DNA of 22,096 nucleotides from a virus, in the IMG/VR virus record IMGVR_UViG_3300006030_000123, positions 1 through 22,096 of that record; one strand, written 5' to 3'. This document shows positions 21,364-22,096 of this stretch, one piece after another. A model generated the notes under the pieces. The model saw only the letters and a list, made by a program, of their open reading frames with translations. It had not been told where the DNA came from and did not search any database. The position numbers and the translations under genes were made by a program. Numbering within the stretch: the stretch's first letter is position 1; each line of letters opens with the position of its first letter.

Positions 21364-22096
21364 CTAACCGTATATTTCTTGCCATTGTTCTGCAACGGCT
21401 TCATCTAAATTAATTGTTGTACGTCGTTGAGTTTGTGCTCTAGTTGCCCAGCGATTTTGAACCCAGCGTTGTTGTTGAGTTCCTGATTGCATCATCTCGC
21501 GGATACGGATAACAGCGAACCATAAAGCCATCACGCAGTCGGTTGCGTTTCTTGTGTCAGGCTTCCAGGTAATCAATTGCTGAACTAGCGCCTTAAGACC
21601 TTCAGAGCCTTCATTGCTAGGTAGTTCTATTAAATTGTTATCTTGGAATCTTCCATCTCTAAGAGAGCCGAAAAGGCTTGCCATAGAAGCCACACCAAAG
21701 TTAGTATCCCACTTATTCCTACCAGTAAAGTGAGAGTTGAGTTGGCAGCCGTACATTGACAGCCAGTTTCGCAGTTCGTCGTCAAGGGCGTAGGCTTTCT
21801 GGTGAGCGTTAATTTCAATACGTAGTTCTTGTGGTTTATATCGTTGTACCCAGTCCTCAATCAAGTATCTGATTTTCATAGGAGTTGGGTCAACCATATT
21901 AACGCAATCAAGAATATAAATCATTGAGTCAACCTTGTTATAGGTTGCTATAACTGCTGCTGTGTTGCCCGTCATTGCTGGGTCAAGCCCTATAACGGTA
22001 TACCCCTCGAGGTGTTGTGGATGACCTGGAGCACCTGGTTTAAGCGGTCCGCGCTTTCGCATACCGTTGACACATCCTGCAACTGCTGCTGGCGCA
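21364..22096 (-). CDS. Terminase large subunit, C-terminal nuclease part (partial at 5' end)
   Basis: This is the nuclease half of the DNA-packaging motor, which cuts the concatemeric genome while the missing N-terminal ATPase half pumps it through the portal. The frame stays open past the ATG at 22062 to the window edge, so that Met is internal and the gene is truncated by the window. Counting from it, an RNase H-like core is visible: VIGLDPAMTGNTA with Asp27 as a likely first metal ligand, RIEINAHQKAY with Glu83 as the second, and a late ATDCVMALWFA helix supplying the third acidic residue. The linker before it (CVNGMRKRGPLKPG) fits the ATPase-nuclease junction. The next gene downstream is the portal, 7 bases away, the usual phage order. 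The ATPase Walker motifs lie outside the window, so the subfamily cannot be judged. Confidence 0.9.
   Translation of the reverse strand, partial: APAAVAGCVNGMRKRGPLKPGAPGHPQHLEGYTVIGLDPAMTGNTAAVIATYNKVDSMIYILDCVNMVDPTPMKIRYLIEDWVQRYKPQELRIEINAHQKAYALDDELRNWLSMYGCQLNSHFTGRNKWDTNFGVASMASLFGSLRDGRFQDNNLIELPSNEGSEGLKALVQQLITWKPDTRNATDCVMALWFAVIRIREMMQSGTQQQRWVQNRWATRAQTQRRTTINLDEAVAEQWQEIYG

Noticed and set aside
21354-21404. Longer portal start at 21404
   Set aside because: It would overlap the terminase end by 41 bases and lacks the AGGA site found before the ATG at 21356.

Overview
The window reads as the structural half of a tailed bacteriophage genome. Every supported gene is on the minus strand, so the genes are read from position 22096 down to 1. 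There are 29 coding regions, packed almost edge to edge; the largest gap is 125 bases. There are no tRNAs, CRISPR arrays, insertion sequences or integration genes.

Layout in reading order: (1) Packaging and head entry: the 3' part of the large terminase gene (runs off the right edge), a portal protein, and a 178-residue Ntn-hydrolase that closely resembles HslV/proteasome beta subunits. (2) Three small unknown genes, then a 1743-residue giant protein followed by 373- and 546-residue proteins; these sit where short-tailed phages often carry internal (ejection) virion proteins. (3) A 125-base leader that can fold, an acidic coiled-coil scaffold candidate, and a major capsid protein of N4-gp56 type, followed by a hairpin. 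(4) Nine short genes, seven of them Lys-rich and 49-99 residues long; five of these encode proteins under 60 residues. (5) A 91-residue protein, a 305-residue tail adaptor candidate, a 634-residue fibre with 22 unbroken heptads, and six tail or receptor-binding genes, including two Gly-rich paralogues. The last gene runs off the left edge.

No tape-measure, tail-tube or tail-sheath gene appears between capsid and fibre, which with the N4-gp56-type capsid and giant virion protein suggests a podovirus-like, short-tailed virion. The small-protein families and the Gly-rich and 'YTHLQ'-type tail modules are ones I associate with uncultured aquatic phages. The host cannot be fixed from the window; an aquatic actinobacterium is possible, but this is only a guess.

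The most notable points are the HslV-like peptidase in the usual slot of a prohead protease with no conventional prohead protease in sight, the giant protein block, the modular tail-tip genes (shared N-terminal anchor, swappable outer domains, near-identical gene ends), and the cluster of tiny basic genes. Of 28 gene junctions, 18 overlap by 1 or 4 bases or abut exactly, so translational coupling is probably general here.
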